This document shows, piece by piece, positions 37,923 to 44,970 of a stretch of DNA of 44,970 bases; positions within the stretch are counted from its first letter, which is position 1, and every line of letters starts with the position of its first letter. The translations under genes were made by a program, and so were the position numbers. Below the pieces are notes generated by a model that saw nothing but the letters and a program-made list of their open reading frames with translations, made no database searches and was not told the DNA's origin. The stretch lies in assembly GCA_012837335.1 (NCBI GenBank), contig DURM01000042.1:1-44970 (forward strand), in the 5' to 3' direction. The DNA is from Bacillota bacterium. GTDB lineage: Bacteria; Bacillota; Limnochordia; Darwinibacteriales; DTU012.

Positions 37923-40185
37923 GCTTGAGTGCCTCCTCCAAAAACTGGCGGCAGTAATTCTTAGCGGCATAACCCATTTCTACCTGCGCTCCTACGCATG
38001 ATGGACAGCCTTCTTCACAGCCGCAGCTGATTAACAGCTGGTAAGCCCGCTCTAAAATCCGGCGGCAGTTATCAAACATCTGCTTAGCGTAGCCGACCCC
38101 GCCGGGGTATTTCTCGTAGATATAGATAGTCGGAAGCTCAGTAAAAGGAGACTTAACCTGAGCAGCTACCCCTAAATCCCCCGGTTCGCACATCAGCTCT
38201 AAGGGCGCAGTATTCAAGAGCAAATTGGCTGCCCCGCTTAAGGCGTTTTGGATTACCTCTGTGGGAACGCTGGGATCCAAGTCCAGCTTTTGGGCAAACC
38301 AGAAAGCGGTGGTGTGCATTTCCTGCTCTGGCAGGGAGATGTTACCCCAGCCGACGTTTTCATGGGTGTAAAACCGGATCTTTTTATATAAATGGGTTTT
38401 AGCCGCAACCAGCACTTCACCCCAAGCGTGGAGCGCCTTTCCCGGTTCCTGCACTTGGCTGTCGCTGACTTCTAACACTTTTAAGTTTACATCTAAGTTA
38501 GCATCAGTATAATAGTCAGCTTTGATCTGGCGGGTGTAAGCCTTCTGCCGCTCCCAGTCGAGGTGGTCAACGTGGTACTGGCGTCCTTCGTGCATATAAA
38601 TGGCGCCTTCGTGAATCAGCATGGGAGCGCTGAAGCGGTCTACTTCTCCAATCACCACACTGGCACCATCAGTGGTGTCAATGATGGTGAAATTATCCGC
38701 CGAAGCGCTGCGCAGTGAAATGTCCGCTGCTGGATAATCTTCACTCATCCAGTAGTAGCGCTTTTCGACAAATCTTAACACTTGTTCTTCCACGAGAAAG
38801 TCTAAATATTCCTCGACATCCTTGCCCCCGAACTTTTCCCCAGCTTTAAACGGCAGTTCAAAGGCGGCGCATTTAAGATGACTGAGGAGAATGTAGATAT
38901 TGTCGGGATCGATCAGCGCCTGCTCCGCTCCCCGCTCCAGAATAAAATCGGGATTATTAACGATATACTGGTTAAGAGGACTGGAGTTGCCGACCAAAAT
39001 TGCTGCTGCCAGCTCATGGGTGCGGCCGGCCCGTCCGATCTGCTGCCACAAACTGGCAATCGTTCCCGGATAACCATTAATCACCACTGCCTGGAGACTG
39101 CCGATATCCACACCAAGCTCAAGAGCATTGGTACTGACCACACCCAAAACCCTGCCTTCCCTCAGTTCCCGCTCGATTGCCCGCCGCTGTTTCGGCAGGT
39201 AACCGCCGCGGTAGCCCCGAATCTTCTCAGTTAAATCCCCGAGGCGCTTAAACGAACGCCTCAGATAGGTCAACAGCACTTCCAGATCCACCCGAGCGCG
39301 GGTGAAAACGATGGTTTGAATGTTCCTGCTGATCAGCTCTTCAGCAATTCTTCGGGTTTCTAGGAGCGAACTGCGGCGGATTCCCAAGGACTGGTTGATC
39401 ACGGGCGGGTTGTAGAAGAAGACTTCCTTCGGTCCGCTGGGAGCACCATTTTTATCGATTACGGCTGCCTTGCGTCCGATTAAACGCTCGCTGTGCTCTC
39501 CAGGATTGGCAATAGTGGCCGAAGCGCAGATAAAGATCGGATTAGACCCATAGAAGCTGCAGATGCGCTGCAGTCTCCGGATCACATTGGCCACATGACT
39601 GCCGAAAACACCCCGGTAGGTGTGGAGCTCGTCGATCACCACATAGGTCAAATTCTCAAATAAGCGCATCCACTTGGTGTGGTGGGGCAGAATTCCGGAA
39701 TGAAGCATATCCGGATTGGTAACGACAATATTGCCGGCAGAGCGAATTGCCTGGCGGGCATCAGCTGCGGTATCGCCATCATAGGTATAGGTTTTGATGG
39801 TTTCTCCGAGCTGTTCTCCCCAGCTCATCAGCTCTGCCACCTGGTCTTGAGCCAGGGCTTTGGTTGGAAATAAGTATAAAGCCCTACTTTCCGGATGATC
39901 AAGAATATGATTCAGCACCGGCAGATTATAGCACAGGGTTTTGCCGGACGCAGTAGGTGTTACTACCACAATATCCCTGCCGGAATTAACACTCCGAAAC
40001 GCTTGCGCCTGATGAGTGTACAGCTGATTGATTCCTTTTAGCTTCAACAGCTCGATAATCTTCGGATTTAAGCCTTCCGGAAACGGCTCATAAACGGCAG
40101 GTTTTGCCGGAATAGACTGCCAAAACGTAATGTTGGCCGTAAACTCGGGCCTAGTGCGGAATTCATTCAAAACCTGTCCAATCAT
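37900..40185 (-). CDS. mrfA: DEAD/DEAH-box helicase MrfA (YprA) with C-terminal zinc motif
   Basis: A superfamily 2 DNA helicase of 761 residues (B. subtilis YprA has 749). The helicase core shows the Walker A PTASGKT (residues 77-83), LFPTKALAQDQ, the Walker B box DELH (185-188), the TNALELGVDIG motif and IGRAGR. The C-terminal DUF1998-type region ends with the cysteine cluster CGCEEGCPSCVG, four cysteines expected to bind a metal. In B. subtilis this protein works with MrfB in mitomycin-specific DNA repair. The start at 40185 is preceded by GGAGG at 8 nt; the frame is open to 40245 but without a ribosome site. It is divergent from an AraC regulator gene. Confidence 0.95.
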   Translation of the reverse strand: MIGQVLNEFRTRPEFTANITFWQSIPAKPAVYEPFPEGLNPKIIELLKLKGINQLYTHQAQAFRSVNSGRDIVVVTPTASGKTLCYNLPVLNHILDHPESRALYLFPTKALAQDQVAELMSWGEQLGETIKTYTYDGDTAADARQAIRSAGNIVVTNPDMLHSGILPHHTKWMRLFENLTYVVIDELHTYRGVFGSHVANVIRRLQRICSFYGSNPIFICASATIANPGEHSERLIGRKAAVIDKNGAPSGPKEVFFYNPPVINQSLGIRRSSLLETRRIAEELISRNIQTIVFTRARVDLEVLLTYLRRSFKRLGDLTEKIRGYRGGYLPKQRRAIERELREGRVLGVVSTNALELGVDIGSLQAVVINGYPGTIASLWQQIGRAGRTHELAAAILVGNSSPLNQYIVNNPDFILERGAEQALIDPDNIYILLSHLKCAAFELPFKAGEKFGGKDVEEYLDFLVEEQVLRFVEKRYYWMSEDYPAADISLRSASADNFTIIDTTDGASVVIGEVDRFSAPMLIHEGAIYMHEGRQYHVDHLDWERQKAYTRQIKADYYTDANLDVNLKVLEVSDSQVQEPGKALHAWGEVLVAAKTHLYKKIRFYTHENVGWGNISLPEQEMHTTAFWFAQKLDLDPSVPTEVIQNALSGAANLLLNTAPLELMCEPGDLGVAAQVKSPFTELPTIYIYEKYPGGVGYAKQMFDNCRRILERAYQLLISCGCEEGCPSCVGAQVEMGYAAKNYCRQFLEEALKHEAYRQA

Positions 40186-40372
40186 AAATCTTACCTCCAC
40201 TCTAATAGAATATAAGTTCGCTTTACCGCGTCTGCTTCCCTGCATTAATAGTGATCTTTACTTTACATCCTGTGGCAGATATGGTAAGCTATCTATGAGT
40301 ACAAATTGGACAGATTTCGACGACAAAAACCTCGCTAAGCGCGTCCCAGATTGACCTAAGGAGGATTTTTCG

Positions 40373-41221
40373 GTGGAAAACATGCCTTCGTATTCTGTAA
40401 ATAACTTCGACAAATTTGCCTTCGAGTATATCCGCACCGACCGTCAGCGGGACATGGAGATTTTTCACTTCCACGACTACTACGAAATCTACTACCTAGT
40501 TTCAGGACAAAGAGATTATTTTATCGACAACCGCACCTACCATGTGGAACCCGGCAATATTGTGCTGATCAATAAAGGTGTAATCCACCGGACAATCGGC
40601 AACAGCGACGCACAAGGTTATGAACGGGCCCTGTTTTATTATGAGAAACACTTTGAAGAAGAGATTAATCAGCGCTTTCCCAACGCCGATCTTTTTTCGA
40701 TTTTCAATCTCGATCTGCATGTGTTTACTCTGCCTAGGGAGAACCAGAAGTTTATTGAGAACCAAATTGTTAAGATCGCTTCCGAATGTCACAATAAACC
40801 AGAACTCTACCAGGAGTATATTGAGGTACTGTTTATTGAACTTTTAATGTATCTCAAGCGCTGTATCAACGATTCGTTAACCGCAGTGCCCCAGACAACT
40901 AATCTTAAACTGGCCAAGATCTCTGATATTATCGCATTCATCAACAACAATTATATGCATCGTCTGACTCTGTCCTTAATCACCGAGAAGTTTTATATCA
41001 GCACCAGCTGTTTTACCAAAACCTTTAAAGATGCCACCGGCTTTACTTTTGTGCAGTACTTAAACAACCTGCGAATTAAGCACGCCCAGTACATGCTGAG
41101 GGGAACCGATCTCACCGTTTCGGATATCGCCGAGCGGGTCGGTTACGAGAGTGTAACCCACTTCGGCCGGGTCTTTAAAAAGATTACCGGGGTCTCGCCC
41201 CTCACCTACCGCAAACAATAA
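40373..41221 (+). CDS. AraC family transcriptional regulator
   Basis: A 282-residue DNA-binding regulator. Residues about 15-100 form a cupin-like sugar-sensing domain (HFHDYYEIYYLVSGQRDYFI, VEPGNIVLINKGVIHRT), and about 185-280 hold the two helix-turn-helix units (LSLITEKFYISTSCFTKTFK and VSDIAERVGYESVTHFGRVFKK) ending in the AraC-signature segment GVSPLTYRKQ. The GTG start has AAGGAGG 8 nt upstream. It is convergent with the GH95 fucosidase and divergent from mrfA. The only nearby sugar gene is the fucosidase, so control of fucoside use is the simplest guess. It is the only transcription factor recognised in the window. Confidence 0.93.
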   Translation: MENMPSYSVNNFDKFAFEYIRTDRQRDMEIFHFHDYYEIYYLVSGQRDYFIDNRTYHVEPGNIVLINKGVIHRTIGNSDAQGYERALFYYEKHFEEEINQRFPNADLFSIFNLDLHVFTLPRENQKFIENQIVKIASECHNKPELYQEYIEVLFIELLMYLKRCINDSLTAVPQTTNLKLAKISDIIAFINNNYMHRLTLSLITEKFYISTSCFTKTFKDATGFTFVQYLNNLRIKHAQYMLRGTDLTVSDIAERVGYESVTHFGRVFKKITGVSPLTYRKQ

Positions 41222-41230
41222 ATAAGCTAG

Positions 41231-41262
41231 AAAAATAAGTTCCACTGCTGGAACTTATTTTT
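41231..41262. terminator. Bidirectional terminator between araC-type gene and GH95 gene
   Basis: A perfect 14-bp inverted repeat (AAAAATAAGTTCCA / TGGAACTTATTTTT) with a CTGC loop gives a T-run on both strands. It serves the AraC gene (plus, ending 41221) and the GH95 gene (minus), whose stop codon at 41255-41257 lies inside the stem. Confidence 0.9.
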
Positions 41263-43630
41263 GTGCCTTTTTTAACTCATACCTGGCTCCAGCCCGAGCT
41301 GCAAAACTGAACACATGCTGATCCTCCTGCTCAATCTCCACCGGCTGCCCGTCACAGAACACATCAAGCAGCTCTGCCGAACGAACGCGGCAGCGCCTGG
41401 TCAAGTTGGCCATGATAACCGCGTTTACAAGGCTGCCCTTTTCCCAAGTCAGCTCAACTTCAAAAGCTCCTCGTGTCCTCAACCCCTTGACCGATCCCTC
41501 AGACCAAGCTTTGGGCAGCGCCGGCAGCAGGTGCAGCTCATCGGCATGGCTTTGGATCAGCATTTCAGCTATACCTGCTGTTCCTCCAAAGTTGCCGTCA
41601 ATCTGAAACGGTGGATGAGCATCAAAAAGATTGTCATAAGTAGACCGCTTCAGCAGTGTGCTCACATATTCATAAGCCTGCTCTGCATCATGTAAACGAG
41701 CAAACAAGCAGATCAACCAGGCGCAGCTCCAACCGGTGTGGCCTCCGCCATGTTTTAATCTCCGCTTGAGGGTAACCTCACAGGCTTCGCTTAAGCGGGG
41801 ATGCTTATGCTTAAGAATCTGCCTTCCGGGAAAGAGGCCAAACAGATGGGAAACATGGCGGTGACCCGGTTCCGCTTCTTCAAAGTCCTGGTGCCATTCC
41901 ATCAGCTGTCCATGCTGTCCTACCTTTAAAGGCAGCAGCTGTTCTCTGGCCGTTTCTAACTCCCGCCGGAAACTGCTGTCGATATCCAGAACTTCGCTCG
42001 CCTCGATGCAGTTGGTGAATAAATCCCAAATCAGGGACATATCCATGGTTGAGCCAAGACTGACACTAGCCCGCTCTCCGCTTCCGGTAACGAACTCATT
42101 CTCGGGTGAAGTCGATGGACAGGTGACCAGATTCCCATCAGCATCAGCCACCAGCCAGTCCAAGCAGAACAGAGCAGCGCCTTTCATTGCCGGATAAGCA
42201 CGCTTTGCTAGAAACTCCTGGTCGCCGCTGAACTGGTAGTGCTCCCAGAGATGCTGGCACAGCCAAGCACCGGCCATAGGCCAAAAAAACCACTTGGCAG
42301 ACCCCGCTGCGGGTGCGGTCTGCCGCCACAAATCTACATTATGATGGGCGGTCCAGCCTCGAGCGTTGTAATGAATCCGGGCTGTTTTGCCTCCGGTAAT
42401 TACCAAATCGTCGATCAGATCAAACAAGGGCGTGTGGCACTCCGCCAGATTGCAGACTTCTGCCGGCCAGTAGTTCATCTCCACATTGATATTGGTAGTG
42501 TAATTGCTGCTCCAGGGCGGTCTTATCGAATCATTCCAAATTCCTTGGAGGTTAGCAGGCTGAGTACCGGGACGTGATGATGCAATCAAAAGATAGCGGC
42601 CATAATCAAAGTATAAGGCTGCTAAAGCCGGATCCAGCTTGCCCGCTTTTACCTCAGCCAACCATTCATCTGTCGGCAGGTTTGGATAAAGGGGCTCGCC
42701 TAAATCCAGCTGCACCCGGTTAAATAGAGACTGATAATCTGCAAGATGGGCTTCTAGCAGTTCTTCATAAGACTTAACTGCTGCCCGCTCCAAAAGATCA
42801 GCGCAGATAGGAATCGGATTTTTCCCTTCCCAATGGGGATTGCAGTCAAAACCGTTAAAACTTGTAGCTGCAGTAAGCAGAATTACCGCAGAATCTGCGC
42901 CGTCAATAACCAGCTCATTCCCCTCTGCTGTCACCAAGCCACCTGCAGTGATAACTCGAACCTGCACCCGATAGCGCATCCCCTCGCTGACATCATCCTC
43001 GTAAATAATCGGATGTTCTACTTCCCGAGCATAATTAGGCGCCGTGTACACCGGACATCTGCCATCCAGCAGTAACTGGTCTTTCCCATCAGATCTGACC
43101 ATAAACCGGTGGGGGCTGTCAAGGGAGAGGCGGTAATTGATGCTGCCCGCCTTACTGCTGGTCAGCCGCACCACCATCACCTGGTCAGGATAGGAACAGA
43201 AGATCTCCCGCCGGTAAACAGCTGAGGAAGTACTATATGTAACCGCAGCAGTGGCTCTATTTAAGTCAAGCTCGCGGCGATAATCAATAATCTCTTCATC
43301 TACACTGCTTGCTAGATAGAGACTGCCGAGGGGCTGATAGGCCTCAGTGTATCTGCCCTGCATTTTCTTCTCAATCAACTGCTGCGCTTGTTTGTATTCT
43401 CCGGCAAAGATCAGGCGTCTTACCTCTTCAAGATGCTCATAGGACTGATAGTTATTCTTGTCCCGAGGTCGACCGGACCAGAGCGTGTCCTCATTGAGCT
43501 GAATCCGCTCAAGCTCAACGCCTCCAAAGACCATGCCGCCTAAGCGTCCGTTACCGATCGGCAGCGCTTCAACCCATGTGCTTGCCGGCTGTTTATACCA
43601 TAATTTTCGCTCATCGGTTTTTGTAGCCAA
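41255..43630 (-). CDS. GH95 family alpha-L-fucosidase (or alpha-L-galactosidase)
   Basis: An inverting glycosidase of 791 residues that removes alpha-1,2-linked L-fucose, or L-galactose in some members, from glycans such as xyloglucan. The N-terminal beta domain starts [28 protein letters not shown]; the (alpha/alpha)6 barrel carries [16 protein letters not shown] (the Asn pair), [10 protein letters not shown] with Glu510, and [15 protein letters not shown] with Asp678, corresponding to the catalytic set of Bifidobacterium AfcA. No signal peptide is seen, so it is likely intracellular. The start is TTG at 43630 with AGGAGGG 9 nt upstream, where homologues begin; GTG 43681 lies beside a weaker AGGA and would include terminator sequence. 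Confidence 0.92.
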   Translation of the reverse strand: MATKTDERKLWYKQPASTWVEALPIGNGRLGGMVFGGVELERIQLNEDTLWSGRPRDKNNYQSYEHLEEVRRLIFAGEYKQAQQLIEKKMQGRYTEAYQPLGSLYLASSVDEEIIDYRRELDLNRATAAVTYSTSSAVYRREIFCSYPDQVMVVRLTSSKAGSINYRLSLDSPHRFMVRSDGKDQLLLDGRCPVYTAPNYAREVEHPIIYEDDVSEGMRYRVQVRVITAGGLVTAEGNELVIDGADSAVILLTAATSFNGFDCNPHWEGKNPIPICADLLERAAVKSYEELLEAHLADYQSLFNRVQLDLGEPLYPNLPTDEWLAEVKAGKLDPALAALYFDYGRYLLIASSRPGTQPANLQGIWNDSIRPPWSSNYTTNINVEMNYWPAEVCNLAECHTPLFDLIDDLVITGGKTARIHYNARGWTAHHNVDLWRQTAPAAGSAKWFFWPMAGAWLCQHLWEHYQFSGDQEFLAKRAYPAMKGAALFCLDWLVADADGNLVTCPSTSPENEFVTGSGERASVSLGSTMDMSLIWDLFTNCIEASEVLDIDSSFRRELETAREQLLPLKVGQHGQLMEWHQDFEEAEPGHRHVSHLFGLFPGRQILKHKHPRLSEACEVTLKRRLKHGGGHTGWSCAWLICLFARLHDAEQAYEYVSTLLKRSTYDNLFDAHPPFQIDGNFGGTAGIAEMLIQSHADELHLLPALPKAWSEGSVKGLRTRGAFEVELTWEKGSLVNAVIMANLTRRCRVRSAELLDVFCDGQPVEIEQEDQHVFSFAARAGARYELKKAQK

Positions 43631-43694
43631 ACCAAATGCCCTCCTATTTTTTGCTGCTGTCGTAATATTCGGCTTGAGCACCTGTTTTCCTGCA

Positions 43695-43729
43695 CAAAAA
43701 AATCTCCCAATGGCGAAGCATTGGGAGAT
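43695..43729 (-). terminator. Intrinsic terminator of the LysM gene
   Basis: A perfect 11-bp stem (ATCTCCCAATG / CATTGGGAGAT) with a 6-nt loop is followed on the minus strand by seven to eight T residues. It lies 13 nt after the LysM gene stop and separates it from the GH95 gene. Confidence 0.92.
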
Positions 43730-43742
43730 GGTACTGCTTAGA

Positions 43743-44711
43743 CTAATGGCAGCACTTCTCCAGTGTTCCGGTCAGCACCGCTGCACCGGTCTTACCCTTA
43801 TCGCGGTGGATCGGCCGCACCACGATCATTGTACTTCTCGGCCAATCACCGGAACCAAAGGTAAGTGTGCCTGCCCATGTCTTAGGCTTAGACGGCCCGA
43901 GCGAAATTGGCAGCAGGATAAAGTGATTGCTGGATCCGTCAGGAAATGCAACTCGGCACTGATAGCTGTTGAATTCGCCTAGATCCGATGGTTCGGGAAG
44001 ACCTACGCCAAGCACACTGATAGAACGCTCTCCAGTGTTGAGGAACCGAATCAGAGCACTACCCGCCGCATTCCCGATAATCGTACCGGTCTGTCTCAAG
44101 AGAGCTGTGCAGGGTGTGCTGATATCATCATCTTCGCAGGGTACGCAGAGCACATCACACGGGAAAATCTGGTTCGGATTAGTGACCTGCGGATTAGCTG
44201 CGATTAATGCATTGAGACTGACGCCAAATCGCTGGGCAATGGTAAACATAGAATCGCCCGGTTGCACTGTATAGCGGCACTGGAACCCTGGTGGACAGGA
44301 TACCGGCTCGCGGCAGGGCTGACCTCCCGGAACACACAGAACATCGCATGGGAAAATCTGGTTCGGATTGCTGATGTGCGGGTTAGCTGCGATTAAAGCA
44401 TTAAGGCTGACACCAAAACGCTGGGCAATGGTAAACATTGAGTCGCCCGGCTGAACAGTATAGCGCCCTTGGAATCCCGGTGGGCAGCTGCTTGGTTGGC
44501 GACAAGGCGGCTGCGGACTAGTACCGGGCACGCAGAGCACATCGCCCGGGAAGATCTGGCTGGGATTAGAAATGTGTGGATTAGCTGCGATCAACGCATT
44601 AAGGCTGACGCCGAATCGCTGGGCAATCAGGAACATGCTGTCACCAGGCTGTACGGTATACCGCCCCTGAAATCCCGGAGGACAGGAGGCGGGAACGCGT
44701 CCACTATGCAT
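43743..44711 (-). CDS. Cysteine-rich protein with three LysM repeats
   Basis: A 322-residue protein with three LysM domains (about residues 9-62, 75-128 and 138-191), each reading [27 protein letters not shown], which bind N-acetylglucosamine-containing glycan such as peptidoglycan. The unassigned C-terminal part (about 200-322) looks beta-rich and ends in a double cysteine. There is no signal peptide, which fits a protein assembled onto the spore from the mother cell, as in SafA/SpoVID-type coat proteins; this is inference. Cysteines increase from repeat to repeat. GGAGGGG precedes the ATG. It is downstream of a partial beta-helix gene and ends at a strong terminator. Confidence 0.88.
   Translation of the reverse strand: MHSGRVPASCPPGFQGRYTVQPGDSMFLIAQRFGVSLNALIAANPHISNPSQIFPGDVLCVPGTSPQPPCRQPSSCPPGFQGRYTVQPGDSMFTIAQRFGVSLNALIAANPHISNPNQIFPCDVLCVPGGQPCREPVSCPPGFQCRYTVQPGDSMFTIAQRFGVSLNALIAANPQVTNPNQIFPCDVLCVPCEDDDISTPCTALLRQTGTIIGNAAGSALIRFLNTGERSISVLGVGLPEPSDLGEFNSYQCRVAFPDGSSNHFILLPISLGPSKPKTWAGTLTFGSGDWPRSTMIVVRPIHRDKGKTGAAVLTGTLEKCCH
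44139..44687 (-). repeat. Three tandem copies of a 162-bp LysM-coding repeat
   Basis: The copies are at 44526-44687, 44328-44489 and 44139-44300, separated by 36 and 27 bp spacers of proline/cysteine-rich sequence. Each encodes 54 residues from SCPPGFQ to VLCVP. They are nearly identical in protein and very similar in DNA, with mostly third-position changes, so they arose by duplication and could expand or contract by recombination. Confidence 0.9.
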
Positions 44712-44789
44712 AGAACCCCTCCTTTACTAAAACCTCGCTATATTCTATTAGGAAATAGCCATGGGGTGTTAGGAAAGGAGTCCTGTTTT

Positions 44790-44970
44790 TTATTGATAAA
44801 CATTGCCCTCATCGATATTACCGGAGCTGATATCTTTAAACCGACGGCCGTAGGTTCTGCTCACTGTATTGTTGCAAACGATATTGTTCTGCCCGTAGAT
44901 TTTTAGAGCAACATTCCGCCTTGGGTCCCGATCTGATTTAAGATAGGTGTCGACAATTTGGTTGTCCTCA
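44790..44970 (-). CDS. 3' end of a probable right-handed beta-helix protein (partial)
   Basis: A minus-strand frame stays open from the right edge to a TAA at 44790-44792, giving the last 59-60 residues of a protein. The visible part has the Asn-rich, beta-strand-and-turn look of parallel beta-helix repeats: VALKIYGQNNIVCNNTVSR, then ending NIDEGNVYQ. Such folds are found in pectate lyases, polysaccharide lyases and surface proteins, so a pectin-related enzyme would fit the region, but the catalytic part lies outside the window. It is 78 nt upstream of the LysM gene on the same strand, with no clear terminator between them. Confidence 0.6.
   Translation of the reverse strand, partial: EDNQIVDTYLKSDRDPRRNVALKIYGQNNIVCNNTVSRTYGRRFKDISSGNIDEGNVYQ

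Noticed and set aside
44139-44687. Regular repeats considered as a CRISPR-like or satellite array
   Set aside because: The units are 162 bp, in frame, and encode LysM domains with synonymous differences; there are no short direct repeats with unique spacers.

Overview
The window looks like chromosomal DNA of a spore-forming or spore-former-related Bacillota (Firmicutes) bacterium, probably an anaerobic plant-polysaccharide user. The reasons are strong AGGAGG-type ribosome sites before almost every gene, frequent GTG/TTG starts, classic hairpin-plus-T-run terminators, a hom-thrC-thrB operon, luxS, an mrfA-mrfB (yprA-yprB) pair, a multi-LysM protein of the type seen in spore coats, and a Spo0B/DcuS-like sensor relic. 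No rRNA, tRNA, CRISPR array, phage gene or intact transposon was seen. Base composition looks even, close to half GC by eye. The closest class cannot be fixed from sequence alone.

Layout. 1-280: an unexplained non-coding block ending in a terminator. 282-4597: L-fucose isomerase, uracil-DNA glycosylase, a degenerate membrane sensor kinase and a CPBP membrane protease. 4596-19948: a long run of minus-strand carbohydrate genes. In transcription order these are galU, an old-yellow-enzyme-like oxidoreductase, a TIM-barrel sugar isomerase, three Gfo/Idh/MocA oxidoreductases, GH51 arabinofuranosidase, fucU and rhaB (ending at a terminator), then pullulanase, aconitase and KDG kinase. 20041-24935: an SGNH esterase, hom-thrC-thrB, luxS and a GNAT acetyltransferase. 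24932-32472: a large GH2 beta-galactosidase, divergent serC and serA, and htrA. 32484-36157: L-rhamnose isomerase with a fourth Gfo/Idh gene, and a DUF1015 gene. 36156-40185: msrA and mrfA-mrfB. 40373-44970: an AraC regulator convergent with a GH95 alpha-fucosidase, a triple-LysM protein, and the 3' end of a probable beta-helix protein running off the right edge.

How the genes work together. Extracellular or imported plant glycans (arabinan, rhamnose- and fucose-containing pectin side chains, galactosides, alpha-glucan) can be released by GH51, GH95, GH2, GH13 and perhaps the SGNH esterase. L-fucose, L-rhamnose and KDG would then enter through FucU, FucI, RhaA, RhaB and KdgK. No sugar transporter and no rhamnulose/fuculose-phosphate aldolase is present here, so these pathways must be completed elsewhere. 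The rest is housekeeping: serine and threonine synthesis, DNA repair, methionine sulfoxide repair and quorum/AI-2 metabolism.

The most interesting uncharacterised unit is the 13.4-19.9 kb operon. It combines three different Gfo/Idh oxidoreductases, a DgpC/IolE-like TIM barrel and a flavoenzyme with an unusual cysteine motif, and may be an oxidation-initiated glycoside or rare-sugar pathway. Second is the sensor-kinase-like protein that has lost its phospho-accepting histidine and its ATP-site motifs.
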